Part shown: positions 27,025-36,695 of the stretch, piece after piece
How positions within the stretch are numbered: position 1 is the first letter of the stretch
Layout of the letters: every line of letters begins with the position of its first letter
From: Flammeovirgaceae bacterium 311
Lineage (GTDB): Bacteria; Bacteroidota; Bacteroidia; Cytophagales; Cyclobacteriaceae
Assembly (NCBI GenBank): GCA_000597885.1
Contig: CP004371.1
Span: 4,617,001 to 4,681,000 of the forward strand
Reading direction: 5' to 3'
Length of the DNA: 64,000 nt
The notes under the pieces: generated by a model
The model's input: the letters and a program-made list of their open reading frames with translations, nothing else
Told to the model about the DNA's origin: nothing
Databases searched by the model: none
Translations under genes and position numbers: made by a program

Positions 27025-27131
27025 TAGAAACCATTCTATAGGAAAGCTCAGCCAGAATCTTTTGGTAAAGCTTAGGTGCGATTTTCCGGCGGCTTTTGCC
27101 CTCTGCCTGCTATTCACTATTTTGCCGGCCG

Positions 27132-28184
27132 ATGCAATCTCTTCAACCACTTCTCTGGATGCCGAAAGGCTGGGGCTGGCGCCTGCTGTTGCTCGTGCTG
27201 GCGCTGGCGCTGCTGTTTGTGGTAGATCTCAGTCTGGGGGCTGTTGCCATTCCTTATAAGTCCATTGTGAAGATTCTCACAGGTACACCTTCAGAAAACA
27301 GGGTGTGGGAGCAGATCGTGTGGGAGTTTCGCCTGCCTAAAGCCTTAACAGCACTGGCAGCAGGCAGTGCCCTGGCGGTATCGGGCCTGCAGATGCAAAC
27401 CTTGTTTCGCAATCCGCTGGCGGGTCCTTTTGTGCTGGGCATTAGCTCAGGCGCAAGCCTGGGAGTAGCGTTTTTGCTCATGGCCGGGAGTATAGGCTGG
27501 CTGATGGTACCGGAATGGATTCCCTGGCTTACTGCCGGAGCAGCTGCGCTGGGTGCTGCAGGGGTGCTGGTGCTTATTTTTCTGGCGGCCCTGCGCCTGC
27601 AGGATAGCATGGCCCTGCTAATACTGGGCCTGATGGTGGGCAGCCTGGCCGGGGCCGTGGTCAGTGTGCTGCAGTTTTACAGCGGGGCAGAGAAAGTGCA
27701 GGCCTATCTTATCTGGACCTTTGGTAGCCTGGGGGGGGTAACCTGGCCCGAGCTGCAGGTGGTAATACCCGTTGTGGTGGTGGGGCTTGTGCTGGCACAG
27801 GCGCTGGCAAAGCCGCTGAATGCCCTGCTGCTGGGGGAGCGTTATGCCCATAGCGTGGGCGTGTCTATGAGTAGGGTACGGCCGCTTATTCTGCTAAGTA
27901 CAAGTTTGCTTGCCGGAAGTATTACTGCTTTTTGCGGGCCTATTGCTTTTGTAGGGCTTGCTGTGCCGCATTTATGCAGGCTGCTGTTTCATATATCTGA
28001 TCACCGTTTGCTGTTGCCCGTGGTCATGCTGGGGGGTGCTATTTTGCTTCTCCTATGCGATATACTAGCAAATATACTGGCAGCGGGCGGTGCCCTGCCG
28101 CTCAATGCCATCACCACCCTCTTTGGCGCGCCGGTGGTGCTGTGGCTTATTCTGAGGCAGCGGGCAATTGGTAAAATGTTTTAA
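27132..28184 (+). CDS. btuC: FecCD-family permease, BtuC-like
   Basis: 350 residues from ATG 27132. Hydrophobic throughout with about ten membrane segments. Family landmarks: SGLQMQTLFRNPLAGPFVLG (20 residues), GISSGASLG, FCGPIAFVGLAVPHLCRL and the ending FGAPVVLWLILRQR. It is the channel of a type II importer for corrinoids or iron chelates. It lies between the binding protein (107 bases upstream) and the ATPase (1 base downstream). Confidence 0.9.
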   Translation: MQSLQPLLWMPKGWGWRLLLLVLALALLFVVDLSLGAVAIPYKSIVKILTGTPSENRVWEQIVWEFRLPKALTALAAGSALAVSGLQMQTLFRNPLAGPFVLGISSGASLGVAFLLMAGSIGWLMVPEWIPWLTAGAAALGAAGVLVLIFLAALRLQDSMALLILGLMVGSLAGAVVSVLQFYSGAEKVQAYLIWTFGSLGGVTWPELQVVIPVVVVGLVLAQALAKPLNALLLGERYAHSVGVSMSRVRPLILLSTSLLAGSITAFCGPIAFVGLAVPHLCRLLFHISDHRLLLPVVMLGGAILLLLCDILANILAAGGALPLNAITTLFGAPVVLWLILRQRAIGKMF

Positions 28185-28185
28185 A

Positions 28186-29250
28186 ATGAAAGCAGTACTG
28201 GAGGCCCATAATCTTAGCATCGGCTACCGCTACCGGCAGGAAACCCTGGTGCGGGCCGGGATTGAGCTGGCGCTGGAGCCCGGCAGGCTGGTTTGCCTGA
28301 TGGGCCCTAATGGTGCCGGCAAATCTACCCTGCTGCGTACGCTGGCGGGGGTGCAATTGCCACTGGGCGGAGAGCTGCTGCTGCAGGGGGTGCCTATCGA
28401 AAAGCTTTCGCAGCAGGAAAAAGCCCGGGCCATCAGTTTAGTGCTCACCGATCCGGTACATTCGGCAAATCTGCGGGTGCTGGAGGTAGTGCAGCTGGGG
28501 CGTTACCCACATACAGGCTGGTTTGGCAGCATGGGGGAGGTAGACAGAAAAGCAGTGGAGAAAGCGCTGGACGATACCGAAACCCGCCACCTGGCCGACC
28601 GCAAGCTCTACACCCTAAGCGATGGTCAGCGCCAAAAGGTGCTCATTGCGCGGGCAATGGCGCAGGGTGGGCAGCTGCTCCTGCTGGATGAACCCACAGC
28701 CCACCTCGACCTGGTACACCGCATCCAAATTATGCACCTGCTTAGAGGAGTGGCACAGGAGCAGCAAAAGGCAGTGGTGGTGGCTACCCACGAGCTTGAC
28801 CTTGCCCTGCAAACTGCCGATCGCCTACTGCTCATGCCTCACAATGCGGGCGATCCTATGCTCGAAGGTATGCCCGAAGACCTGGTGCTGAACGGATCCC
28901 TGGAGCAGGCTTTTAGCCGGGAGCCTTTTAAATTCGATGTACAGACAGGCCGCTTTTACCAGCCGCTGCCACAAAAAGCCAGTGTGCTGCTGAGAGGCCC
29001 GGAACCAGCCCGTTACTGGACAGAGCAGGTACTTCGCCGCCATGGGATAGTTGTGGCAGGCAGTCCTGTGACAACTGGTGCTGTGGCAACATCTGCATCA
29101 GCAGCCGATGCTGCGGCTGCTGATGCCATAGCCACCATTGAGGTGCAGCAGAAAGCCGTGGGCTGGATGTGGCACTACCAGCATGGACTCTTTGAGCAGC
29201 AGTTCTTTTCCCTGGCAGGACTGCTGAAGGAGCTATGCAAGCGGTATTAA
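28186..29250 (+). CDS. btuD: ABC ATPase, BtuD-like, with C-terminal extension
   Basis: 354 residues from ATG 28186, one base after the btuC stop. Walker A GPNGAGKST (40-48), signature LSDGQRQK, Walker B LLLLDEPTAHLD, H-loop ATHELD. The ATPase ends near residue 260. A further 95 residues form an extension with LLRGPEPARYWTEQVLRRHG, an Ala-rich linker (about 300-320) and an end with aromatic residues (GWMWHYQHG). Related transporters in this phylum can carry such a tail, as I recall; its role is unknown. It may regulate the importer or bind a ligand. Confidence 0.88.
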   Translation: MKAVLEAHNLSIGYRYRQETLVRAGIELALEPGRLVCLMGPNGAGKSTLLRTLAGVQLPLGGELLLQGVPIEKLSQQEKARAISLVLTDPVHSANLRVLEVVQLGRYPHTGWFGSMGEVDRKAVEKALDDTETRHLADRKLYTLSDGQRQKVLIARAMAQGGQLLLLDEPTAHLDLVHRIQIMHLLRGVAQEQQKAVVVATHELDLALQTADRLLLMPHNAGDPMLEGMPEDLVLNGSLEQAFSREPFKFDVQTGRFYQPLPQKASVLLRGPEPARYWTEQVLRRHGIVVAGSPVTTGAVATSASAADAAAADAIATIEVQQKAVGWMWHYQHGLFEQQFFSLAGLLKELCKRY

Positions 29251-29307
29251 TCTAAATGTCAGCTTCCTTACAATCCGCTGCATGCTAATTTGCGTATATT
29301 GAGGCTC

Positions 29308-30630
29308 ATGAAACACGTGGTCATCATTGGTAATGGCATTGCAGGGATCACTGCAGCGCGGCACATCCGCAAAGGCAGCGATTACCGCATTACTGTTATC
29401 TCCGGCGAGAGCGACCACTTTTACTCCAGAACTGCCCTGATGTACCTCTACATGGGCCAAATGGAATACCACCACCTAAAGCCTTACGAAGACTGGTTCT
29501 GGCCCAAAAACAGGATTGAGCTGGTAAAGGACTGGGTCGAAAAGGTAGAGGTGGAGCAGCAGCAGCTGATACTGCGCAATGGAGAGCCCATTCCTTATGA
29601 TGAACTCATTATTGCAGCAGGATCCCGCTGGCGAAGGGGCGGCTGGCCCGGCGAAGGTGCCAAAAGCGTGCATGGGCTCTACGGGCTGCAGGATCTGGAG
29701 GCAATAGAGGCCTCTACGGCAGGCATTGAAAAGGCGGTGGTAGTTGGAGGGGGCCTGATTGGCGTGGAACTGGCCGAAATGCTGCACAGCCGGGGCATAC
29801 CTGTAAGCCTGCTGGTACGGGAAAAAGGTTACTGGGCCAGTGTATTACCTCCCGAAGAAGCCACTCTTGTTGGGGAGCACCTAAAGAAACATCATATTGA
29901 TCTTCGCTTCAATACAAGTCTGGAAGAAGTACAGCAGGATGCAGCAGGCCGTGTGCAGGCCATAGTGACAGGTGACGGGGAGAAGATCGCCTGCCAGTTT
30001 CTGGGCATTACCATTGGGGTGGAGCCAAACATAGCTTTTCTGCAGGGCAGTGGCATAGAAACAGATAAAGGTGTGCTGGTAGATGAATATTTCAGAACGA
30101 GCGTTAGAGGGGTGTATGCCATAGGCGATTGTGTGCAGTACCGCAAGCCACCACCAGGCCGCAAGCCGGTGGAGCAGGTATGGTATACCGGGCGTGAGCA
30201 TGGGCTGCTGGCGGCAAAAAACATTTGTGGCAAACCAGCTGCTTATAAGCCTGGTCCCTGGTTCAATTCAGCAAAGTTTTTCGATGTGGAGTACCAGGTA
30301 TACGGCGATGTGCCCGCAAGGCTTCCGGAAGGGTGGGATTGGTTTTACTGGCAGCACCCCCGGAAAGATCAGGCTCTAAGGCTGGTTTGGGAGCAGGAAA
30401 GTGGAAAATTCAGAGGCGTAAATCTTCTGGGAATCCGCTACCGCCAGGAGGTATGTGAGCAATGGATTATCAGTGGTACTAAAATAGAGGAAGTAGTGAC
30501 TCAGCTCCACCAGGCTAATTTCGATCCTGAATTTCATAATAAGTATGAAGAGGAGATCAAGACTGCTTTTACTGAACAAACGGGTAGAACTGTACATGGG
30601 CGAAAAAAGCGATGGTGGGTATTTGGGTAA
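29308..30630 (+). CDS. NAD(P)/FAD-dependent oxidoreductase
   Basis: 440 residues from ATG 29308. Pyridine nucleotide-disulfide oxidoreductase fold: FAD GxGxxG at VVIIGNGIAG (4-13), NAD(P) motif VVVGGGLIGVELAE, and the second FAD motif GVYAIGDC. No redox-active CxxC disulfide pair is seen, so it is closer to NirB- or rubredoxin-reductase-like proteins than to thioredoxin reductases. A C-terminal 120-residue domain (about 315-440) is of unknown role. The next gene codes for a membrane ferredoxin protein, so electron transfer from NAD(P)H to that partner is plausible but inferred. Confidence 0.85.
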   Translation: MKHVVIIGNGIAGITAARHIRKGSDYRITVISGESDHFYSRTALMYLYMGQMEYHHLKPYEDWFWPKNRIELVKDWVEKVEVEQQQLILRNGEPIPYDELIIAAGSRWRRGGWPGEGAKSVHGLYGLQDLEAIEASTAGIEKAVVVGGGLIGVELAEMLHSRGIPVSLLVREKGYWASVLPPEEATLVGEHLKKHHIDLRFNTSLEEVQQDAAGRVQAIVTGDGEKIACQFLGITIGVEPNIAFLQGSGIETDKGVLVDEYFRTSVRGVYAIGDCVQYRKPPPGRKPVEQVWYTGREHGLLAAKNICGKPAAYKPGPWFNSAKFFDVEYQVYGDVPARLPEGWDWFYWQHPRKDQALRLVWEQESGKFRGVNLLGIRYRQEVCEQWIISGTKIEEVVTQLHQANFDPEFHNKYEEEIKTAFTEQTGRTVHGRKKRWWVFG

Positions 30631-30780
30631 TGCTTCATAGATTAGAATGATTAAAAGGAGCAGCTTGTTGTGAATGTAATCCCGGCATCAGTTTTCAGCA
30701 GGAGTCTATCATCAGGAATAAATAAAACGTAATTTTCCCTCTGTAAACAGGAGGTCTGCTTTGGGCAAGGAAGAGGAAAA

Positions 30781-32337
30781 ATGCCAACTATAATACGCGA
30801 TACACGCTTTACAAAACTTAAGAAGCACCCTGTACAGCAGGTAGGCCTAGTTTTACTCTTGTTGGGCTTTGCGGTGCTCATTGGCATGCTGAGCCTGGGC
30901 AATTATAAGCTGACTCCTTCGATTGTAGAGCAATCAGTGGCAGATAGTGCCCATCAGGCAGTGTTGAAATCGTATCTGGAACCTCTGTACGACAAACCCA
31001 TAGACAGCGACTGGGCTCTCTCTGGTGTTTTGGATGAAGCTTTTGAAAATGCCAACGAACAGCTGGGGGATAAGCCAATAGATGATTACTGGGGCCGTAC
31101 TTATAAAACCTATCTGATCAAATACAGTACCGTGGGCTTGCCTGCCGAGCGGCCGCTCCTGCTCTTCTGGCTTAGCATAGGCCTGGGCATTTTGGGTGGC
31201 CTACTCTATATTTTTCCAAAGCTGCAGCTCCTTCCGGGCATTAAAAACAACCATATTTTTCACAGCGCCACCACCAACAGGGGCTGGGTTGGCTGGCTGC
31301 TGGGCTCATTTCTTATCCTGTTCTACATCCTGCTCTATTTCTTTCCCTACTACATCACCACCTGGATGCTCATTTGCGATCCGCTTGCCTATTGGCTAAA
31401 GGGAAGCGGGGCTACGGAGTGGTTCTTTTACGGACTGCTTTACACCCTGGCCATTCTGGTGATGGGGGTGCGCATGATGATCAAATACCGCCACAGTAAG
31501 TATCATAAACTTCGCACCGGCAGTGTTATGTTCTTTCAGCTGGCTTTTGCTTTCCTGATCCCAGAATTTCTGGTAGCCCTGAATAAGCCCTATTACGACC
31601 TGAAGAACATCTGGCCTCTTAATTACGACCTGTTTTTCGAATATAAGATCGAAGAGTTTCTGAGCAGTGGCACCCTGGGCATGTTTATGCTGATATGGGG
31701 CATTGCCCTGGTGGTGCTGGGTGTTCCACTCATGACGTACTTCTACGGCAAGCGCTGGTACTGCAGCTGGGTGTGTGGCTGCGGCGGCCTTGCCGAAACG
31801 CTGGGAGATCCTTACCGCCAGCTTTCCGATAAAAGTTTAAAAGCATGGAAAGTTGAGCGCTGGATGGTACACAGTGTACTGGTACTGGCCGTTGTGATGA
31901 CGGCTGCCGTGCTTATTACCTTCTTTACTGGTAAAAGCAGCCTGCTGGGAATAAGCTCTTATGACCTGCGGTATTGGTATGGTTTTGGCATCGGTTCTAT
32001 CTTTGCCGGGGTGGTGGGTACTGGTTTTTACCCCCTGATGGGTAACCGCGTGTGGTGCCGCTACGGTTGTCCGCTGGCAGCTTATATTGGTATTGTACAG
32101 CGATTTAAATCCAGATTTCGTATTACTACCAATGGCGGACAGTGCATCAGCTGTGGCAACTGTTCTACCTATTGCGAAATGGGCATCGACGTACGCTTTT
32201 ACGCCCAGCGTGGCCAGAATGTAGTGCGGGCCAGCTGTGTAGGCTGTGGTGTGTGCGCTTCCGTATGCCCCAGGGGCGTGCTAAAGCTGGAAGACAGAGG
32301 AGATGGCAAAGCCAGGTTTGGCGAAGTGAAGTTTTAG
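30781..32337 (+). CDS. NapH/CcoG-like polyferredoxin membrane protein
   Basis: 518 residues. About six membrane segments; an N-terminal soluble loop after the first segment. Cysteine motifs of the NapH/NosR type lie at the membrane face: RWYCSWVCGCGG and RVWCRYGCPLAA. The C-terminus has two ferredoxin motifs, CISCGNCSTYC and CVGCGVCASVCP, for two [4Fe-4S] clusters. It should carry electrons across or along the membrane. A good ribosome site (AGGAAGAGG) precedes the ATG. The gene lies 150 bases after the FAD oxidoreductase and 100 before a glycosyltransferase; none of the nitrate or nitrous oxide genes usually linked to NapH or NosR is near. Confidence 0.88.
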   Translation: MPTIIRDTRFTKLKKHPVQQVGLVLLLLGFAVLIGMLSLGNYKLTPSIVEQSVADSAHQAVLKSYLEPLYDKPIDSDWALSGVLDEAFENANEQLGDKPIDDYWGRTYKTYLIKYSTVGLPAERPLLLFWLSIGLGILGGLLYIFPKLQLLPGIKNNHIFHSATTNRGWVGWLLGSFLILFYILLYFFPYYITTWMLICDPLAYWLKGSGATEWFFYGLLYTLAILVMGVRMMIKYRHSKYHKLRTGSVMFFQLAFAFLIPEFLVALNKPYYDLKNIWPLNYDLFFEYKIEEFLSSGTLGMFMLIWGIALVVLGVPLMTYFYGKRWYCSWVCGCGGLAETLGDPYRQLSDKSLKAWKVERWMVHSVLVLAVVMTAAVLITFFTGKSSLLGISSYDLRYWYGFGIGSIFAGVVGTGFYPLMGNRVWCRYGCPLAAYIGIVQRFKSRFRITTNGGQCISCGNCSTYCEMGIDVRFYAQRGQNVVRASCVGCGVCASVCPRGVLKLEDRGDGKARFGEVKF

Positions 32338-32437
32338 TTTGCAGCCACCAATCTGCCTTCTTGATAGCCTAAAAAAATTAAACAGCAGCAGATTAGAAAA
32401 ATTATACAGTCTAAGTAAGACTGAAGATGAATTGAGG

Positions 32438-33274
32438 ATGAGTAAAATGAACAGTACAGCAGGCAATCTGGCAATACCTCTCATTGAGGGGCGCAGGGGA
32501 GAGAAACTACGCCGACTACCTCTACAGCAGTTAGAAGAGAATGAGCTATCACCTTTAGATTCGGCGACTACCGATAATGAAACATTCCCTACTATTGCCG
32601 TCGTAATCCCTGCTCATGATGAAGCAGAGGGCATTCTGAAAGTAATACAGGCCTTACCAAAGAATTGGGTGCATGAAGTAGTGGTAACAGACAATGCCTC
32701 TAATGACGGTACTGCCGGAGTAGCAGAAGCCCTGGGTGCCACCGTGTTGCACGAAGACCGCAAAGGATACGGCTGGGCCTGCCTGAAGGGGCTGGAATAC
32801 CTGTCGCAGAAGCCTGAACAACCTGACATTGTTGTTTTTCTGGATGCCGATTATTCTGATTTTCCCGAAGAGCTGCCCCTTTTGGTAGCACCTATCCTGG
32901 AAGGTAAAGCCGACCTGGTAATTGGCTCCCGCGCAATGGGCAAGCGGGAAAAAGGCTCCTTAACACCGCAGCAGATATTTGGAAACTGGCTGGCTACGCG
33001 CCTGCTCCGCCTGATCTATGGTGCCTGCTTTACAGACCTGGGGCCTTTCCGCGCAGTAAGATGGGATGCGCTGCAGAAAATAAATATGCAGGATAAAACG
33101 TATGGCTGGACGGTAGAAATGCAGCTAAAAGCTGCTAAACTTGGGCTGCGCGCTACCGAAGTGCCGGTCCGTTACCGCCGCCGCATCGGGCATTCTAAAA
33201 TAAGTGGTACGGTAAAAGGGGTTTTAGGAGCGGGTTATAAAATCTTATGGACCCTCTTTCGCTATAGCCGATGA
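32438..33274 (+). CDS. GT2 glycosyltransferase, polyprenyl-phosphate type (DPM1-like)
   Basis: 278 residues from ATG 32438; the frame extends upstream to a TTG at 32339, and ATG 32447 is also possible. GT-A fold: AVVIPAHDEAEGI, TDNASNDGTAG, and the metal-binding DADYSD. LIYGACFTDLGPFRAVRWDAL and the ending HSKISGTVKG resemble dolichyl/undecaprenyl-phosphate sugar synthases. No membrane segments at the C-terminus, so it is a soluble single-domain form. The stop overlaps the start of the next gene by 4 bases. Confidence 0.88.
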   Translation: MSKMNSTAGNLAIPLIEGRRGEKLRRLPLQQLEENELSPLDSATTDNETFPTIAVVIPAHDEAEGILKVIQALPKNWVHEVVVTDNASNDGTAGVAEALGATVLHEDRKGYGWACLKGLEYLSQKPEQPDIVVFLDADYSDFPEELPLLVAPILEGKADLVIGSRAMGKREKGSLTPQQIFGNWLATRLLRLIYGACFTDLGPFRAVRWDALQKINMQDKTYGWTVEMQLKAAKLGLRATEVPVRYRRRIGHSKISGTVKGVLGAGYKILWTLFRYSR

Positions 33275-34722
33275 GCTGGCTGATTGCTATCTTATACTGT
33301 AGTAGTTTACTCTTTCTCTTCCTGTTCAGCCTGGGGCAGCTGCACCTGACCTGGCATTACCTGCGCCGCCTGCGTAAAGGAGTGGATAGACCATATACCC
33401 TGCCAGATGAGCTGCCGGTGGTAACCATACAACTCCCCATCTACAACGAACGTTATGTAGCCGGGCGCCTGCTGGAGGCTGTTGCCCGCCTGGATTATCC
33501 TGCTGATAAACTGCAGATACAGGTACTGGATGACTCCACCGATGATACTGTCAGCTTGATTGCTGCAAAAGTAGAAGCATTACAACAGCAGGGGCTGTGG
33601 ATAGAGCAAGTGCGCCGCTCTGAGCGGCATGGCTTTAAAGCAGGTGCCCTGCAATGGGGGCTGCAAGGGGCAAAGGGACGGTTCATTGCTATTTTCGATG
33701 CTGATTTTCTGCCTCCTGCTGATTTCCTCCTGAAAACGCTACCCCATTTTCAGGTGCCGGAGGTAGGCTTGGTGCAAACCCGCTGGGGCCACCTGAACCG
33801 TACCTATAACCTGCTCACTAAACTGCAGGCCTTTGGGCTCGATGCTCATTTTACTGTTGAGCAGGGCGGCCGCAGCGAAGCCGGCAGCTACATTAATTTT
33901 AACGGTACCGGCGGCATCTGGCGGCGGAGCTGCATAGAAGATGCCGGCGGCTGGAGTGCCGATACCCTTACCGAAGACCTGGACCTTAGCTATCGGGCAC
34001 AAATGCGGGGCTGGAAGTTTCTATACCTTGAGGAAGTGGAAAGCCCGGCAGAACTTCCTGTTGTAATGCCGGCCGTTCGTTCGCAGCATTTCCGATGGAA
34101 TAAGGGCGCAGCAGAATGTGCCCGTAAAAACCTGCTGAACTCCCTTCGCAGTCCCGGCAATTTATTCAATAAGCTGCATGCTTTCTTTCACCTCACCAAC
34201 AGCAGCATCTTTATAATAATACTCATAGCAGCTTTATTAAGCGTGCCCATGCTTTTTGTGAAGGAATCACTTCCAGAGTTTAGACAGATTTTCTATTTTG
34301 GGAGAGTGTTCTTTTTCGGGTTTCTGGCAATTGGCTTTTTTTACTGGGTAGCGAGTCGGCGATTGCATCCAAAAAAAGGCGCGCTCTATTTCTGGAGCCT
34401 GTTTCCGCCTTTTCTGGTGGTTTCACTTGGTTTATCTGCGCATAATACCCTGGCAGTTGCAGAAGGCTGGCTAGGAAAGAAATCGCCTTTTTTGCGTACG
34501 CCTAAGTTTAACATAACAGGAAAAACCGGAGGCTGGAAGGGTAATGTATACCTGCATCGGCAATTCAGCTGGATGAGCATGCTGGAAACCATACTGGCCC
34601 TGTACTTCGTATTTGGCATAGGTGCCGGTTTGTATTTGCATGATTACAGCCTGCTGTTGTTCCATGCCATGCTGGCCATTGGTTTTGTACTGGTAGTTTA
34701 CTATACCTTAAAGGGTAAATAG
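33271..34722 (+). CDS. Processive-type GT2 membrane glycosyltransferase (cellulose synthase-like)
   Basis: 483 residues. One N-terminal membrane helix, a GT2 catalytic domain (about 45-290) with the complete D,D,D,QxxRW set: DDSTDD, DADFL, TEDLDL and QHFRWNKG, then four or five C-terminal membrane segments. This is the layout of cellulose synthase and glucomannan synthase-like enzymes. No PilZ domain and no BcsB partner, so cellulose itself is unlikely; a beta-linked glycan or glycolipid is more plausible. Translation is coupled to the upstream GT2 gene (ATGA overlap). Confidence 0.88.
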   Translation: MSWLIAILYCSSLLFLFLFSLGQLHLTWHYLRRLRKGVDRPYTLPDELPVVTIQLPIYNERYVAGRLLEAVARLDYPADKLQIQVLDDSTDDTVSLIAAKVEALQQQGLWIEQVRRSERHGFKAGALQWGLQGAKGRFIAIFDADFLPPADFLLKTLPHFQVPEVGLVQTRWGHLNRTYNLLTKLQAFGLDAHFTVEQGGRSEAGSYINFNGTGGIWRRSCIEDAGGWSADTLTEDLDLSYRAQMRGWKFLYLEEVESPAELPVVMPAVRSQHFRWNKGAAECARKNLLNSLRSPGNLFNKLHAFFHLTNSSIFIIILIAALLSVPMLFVKESLPEFRQIFYFGRVFFFGFLAIGFFYWVASRRLHPKKGALYFWSLFPPFLVVSLGLSAHNTLAVAEGWLGKKSPFLRTPKFNITGKTGGWKGNVYLHRQFSWMSMLETILALYFVFGIGAGLYLHDYSLLLFHAMLAIGFVLVVYYTLKGK

Positions 34723-34838
34723 CCACTCCTGAAAATTTAATTGTAATGATGTTTGCTGACCATGCAGATGAGCAGGTCTGATGCCGGAAATGTTGTCTGC
34801 TTGGTTGTGCTCATAGTTTTCAAAATAAACCTTGAAAT

Positions 34839-36332
34839 TTGCTCCATACACTTACTTCCATAAGATTGCGCTTTACCATTGCCACCTTGGTGGCCGGGGT
34901 GGTGTATTTAGTGGTGTTAGCACTTATGGTATATGGCGTGGAGCGTTATCAGTCTGGTCCTTTACTGGTTGGCTATGGTTTGTTGTTCGGTTTATATTTG
35001 ATGTTAGTATGGGGTGCAAAAGAATTGCCCTTCTGGTCTTACCTGCTACTGGCCGCTGTAGCACGTTTGCTGCTGCTGCCATCCATGCCCTCACTTTCCG
35101 ATGATTTTTACCGCTTTTTATGGGATGGCCATCTGCTGGTGGAGGGGCTGCATCCTTTTTCTCACTCGCCCGAGTGGTACATGCAGGCAGGAGAGCCCGA
35201 GGTACAAAATATCAGTCCCGAACTTTACAAAGGCCTCAATTCCAAATCTTATTTTACCATTTATCCGCCCCTGGCACAGGCCTTATTTGCTTTTGCAGCA
35301 TGGATAGGGGGGAGTAGCATTCAGGCTGGCGTAGTGCTGTTGCGCCTGCCTCTTTTGCTGGCTGAGTGTGGTACAGTCTGGCTGCTGCTAAAGCTGCTCA
35401 GGCAGTATGGGCTGCCCCGGCGCAGGGTGCTGCTGTATGCCTTAAATCCGCTGGTGGTACTGGAAATAACAGGCAACCTGCACCTGGAGGCATTTGCTGT
35501 TTTCTTTCTGCTGCTGCTGGTGTGGAGCCTGGGAAAAATTGATAAGGGGGAGGCCATGGCGGGCAGCGCAAAAGCCGGCTGGGCGGCAGTTGCTTTTGCC
35601 GGTGCAGTAGCCAGTAAATTATGGCCATTACTTTTGGGGCCGTATTTGCTCCTGAAGTTAGGCGGGAACAAACGATGGCAGTGGCTGCTGCTCTCTTCAG
35701 GATTATTGATCGTGCTCTTTGTGCCCCTCTTTGGTAAGCCCCTGCTGGAAGGAATGCTGGAAAGTATTTCACTCTATTACCAGCGCTTTGAGTTCAATGC
35801 CAGCCTCTATTATCTGCTGCGCGGATTAGGGTACTTAATATTTGGCTTCAACCTGATTGTACAGCTGGGGCCTATGCTGGCTTTAGTGGCTGCGGGACTG
35901 ATCCTGTTTTTCAGCAGCCGTTCTGTAAAGAGAGGCTGGGGTATTCCTGAAACCTTGATGCTCCTTTACGGGTTGTTTTTACTCTGTGCTACTACGGTGC
36001 ATCCGTGGTATGTACTCCCCCTGCTAGCTTTGATGCCTTTGACACATTTACGCTTCTCTCTTGCCTGGAGTGGGCTTGTTTTTCTCACTTACGCCGGCTA
36101 TACACAAACTGGCTATGAGGAGCCTTTGGCCCTGGTGGCATTGGAGTATGCTGTGGTGATACTGGTTTTATGCTGGGATTTGAAGAAACAAAAAGAATTT
36201 CAGACAACTCCGGCAAATCATGCACCAGCATCTGCAGTGCACCAAAGCTTAAGAATGGGAGTGCCAGAACGGGGAGTATCTCTGCCTGCTGTAAAAGAAC
36301 CGGTTAAAGCACCCCTCAGGAAAAAAATCTAG
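34839..36332 (+). CDS. Multi-spanning GT-C glycosyltransferase (mannosyltransferase-like)
   Basis: 497 residues with about eleven membrane segments. The first periplasmic loop holds the acidic motif SDDFYRFLWDG, typical of polyprenyl-phosphate sugar dependent GT-C enzymes, followed by the YPPLAQALFA region and ALNPLVVLEITGNLHLEAFA (20 residues). The cytosolic C-terminal 60 residues are hydrophilic. An in-frame TGA at 34833 leaves TTG 34839 as the first possible start; no ATG or GTG is near, so the start is unusual. It probably uses the lipid-linked sugar made by the DPM1-like neighbour, which is inference. Confidence 0.8.
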   Translation: MLHTLTSIRLRFTIATLVAGVVYLVVLALMVYGVERYQSGPLLVGYGLLFGLYLMLVWGAKELPFWSYLLLAAVARLLLLPSMPSLSDDFYRFLWDGHLLVEGLHPFSHSPEWYMQAGEPEVQNISPELYKGLNSKSYFTIYPPLAQALFAFAAWIGGSSIQAGVVLLRLPLLLAECGTVWLLLKLLRQYGLPRRRVLLYALNPLVVLEITGNLHLEAFAVFFLLLLVWSLGKIDKGEAMAGSAKAGWAAVAFAGAVASKLWPLLLGPYLLLKLGGNKRWQWLLLSSGLLIVLFVPLFGKPLLEGMLESISLYYQRFEFNASLYYLLRGLGYLIFGFNLIVQLGPMLALVAAGLILFFSSRSVKRGWGIPETLMLLYGLFLLCATTVHPWYVLPLLALMPLTHLRFSLAWSGLVFLTYAGYTQTGYEEPLALVALEYAVVILVLCWDLKKQKEFQTTPANHAPASAVHQSLRMGVPERGVSLPAVKEPVKAPLRKKI

Positions 36333-36359
36333 TACCTATTAATAATAACTGAATCAAAG

Positions 36360-36695
36360 ATGGAAAACACATACTATAACCCTGCAGACCTGGCGAAATT
36401 TGGAAACATAGCTGAGTTCAGTCCCGACCTTGCCAAAAAGTTTTTCGATTACTACGGAGATGTATTTAAAGAAGGGGAACTCTCCGTGCGGGAAAAGTCG
36501 CTCATTGCCCTGGCCGTAGCCCATGCCATTCAGTGCCCCTACTGCATTGATGCCTATACCACCGATGGTCTGGAAAAGGGTGCCTCCGAAGGACAGATGA
36601 TGGAAGCCATTCATGTGGCTGCTGCCATCCGTGGAGGGGCCTCCCTGGTGCACGGCGTGCAAATGATGAATAAGGTAAAGGAAATAACGATGTAA
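36360..36695 (+). CDS. AhpD-like protein of arsenosugar-type loci
   Basis: 111 residues, the size of a carboxymuconolactone decarboxylase domain. The active-site pair is present in HAIQCPYCIDAYT (CxxC), with the surrounding EKSLIALAVAH and MMEAIHVAAAIRGGASLVHG (20 residues). It matches the small peroxidase-like protein that is often encoded next to ArsS. It could reduce peroxides or act as a thiol redox partner of the radical SAM enzyme. It lies 28 bases after the GT-C gene. Confidence 0.88.
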   Translation: MENTYYNPADLAKFGNIAEFSPDLAKKFFDYYGDVFKEGELSVREKSLIALAVAHAIQCPYCIDAYTTDGLEKGASEGQMMEAIHVAAAIRGGASLVHGVQMMNKVKEITM

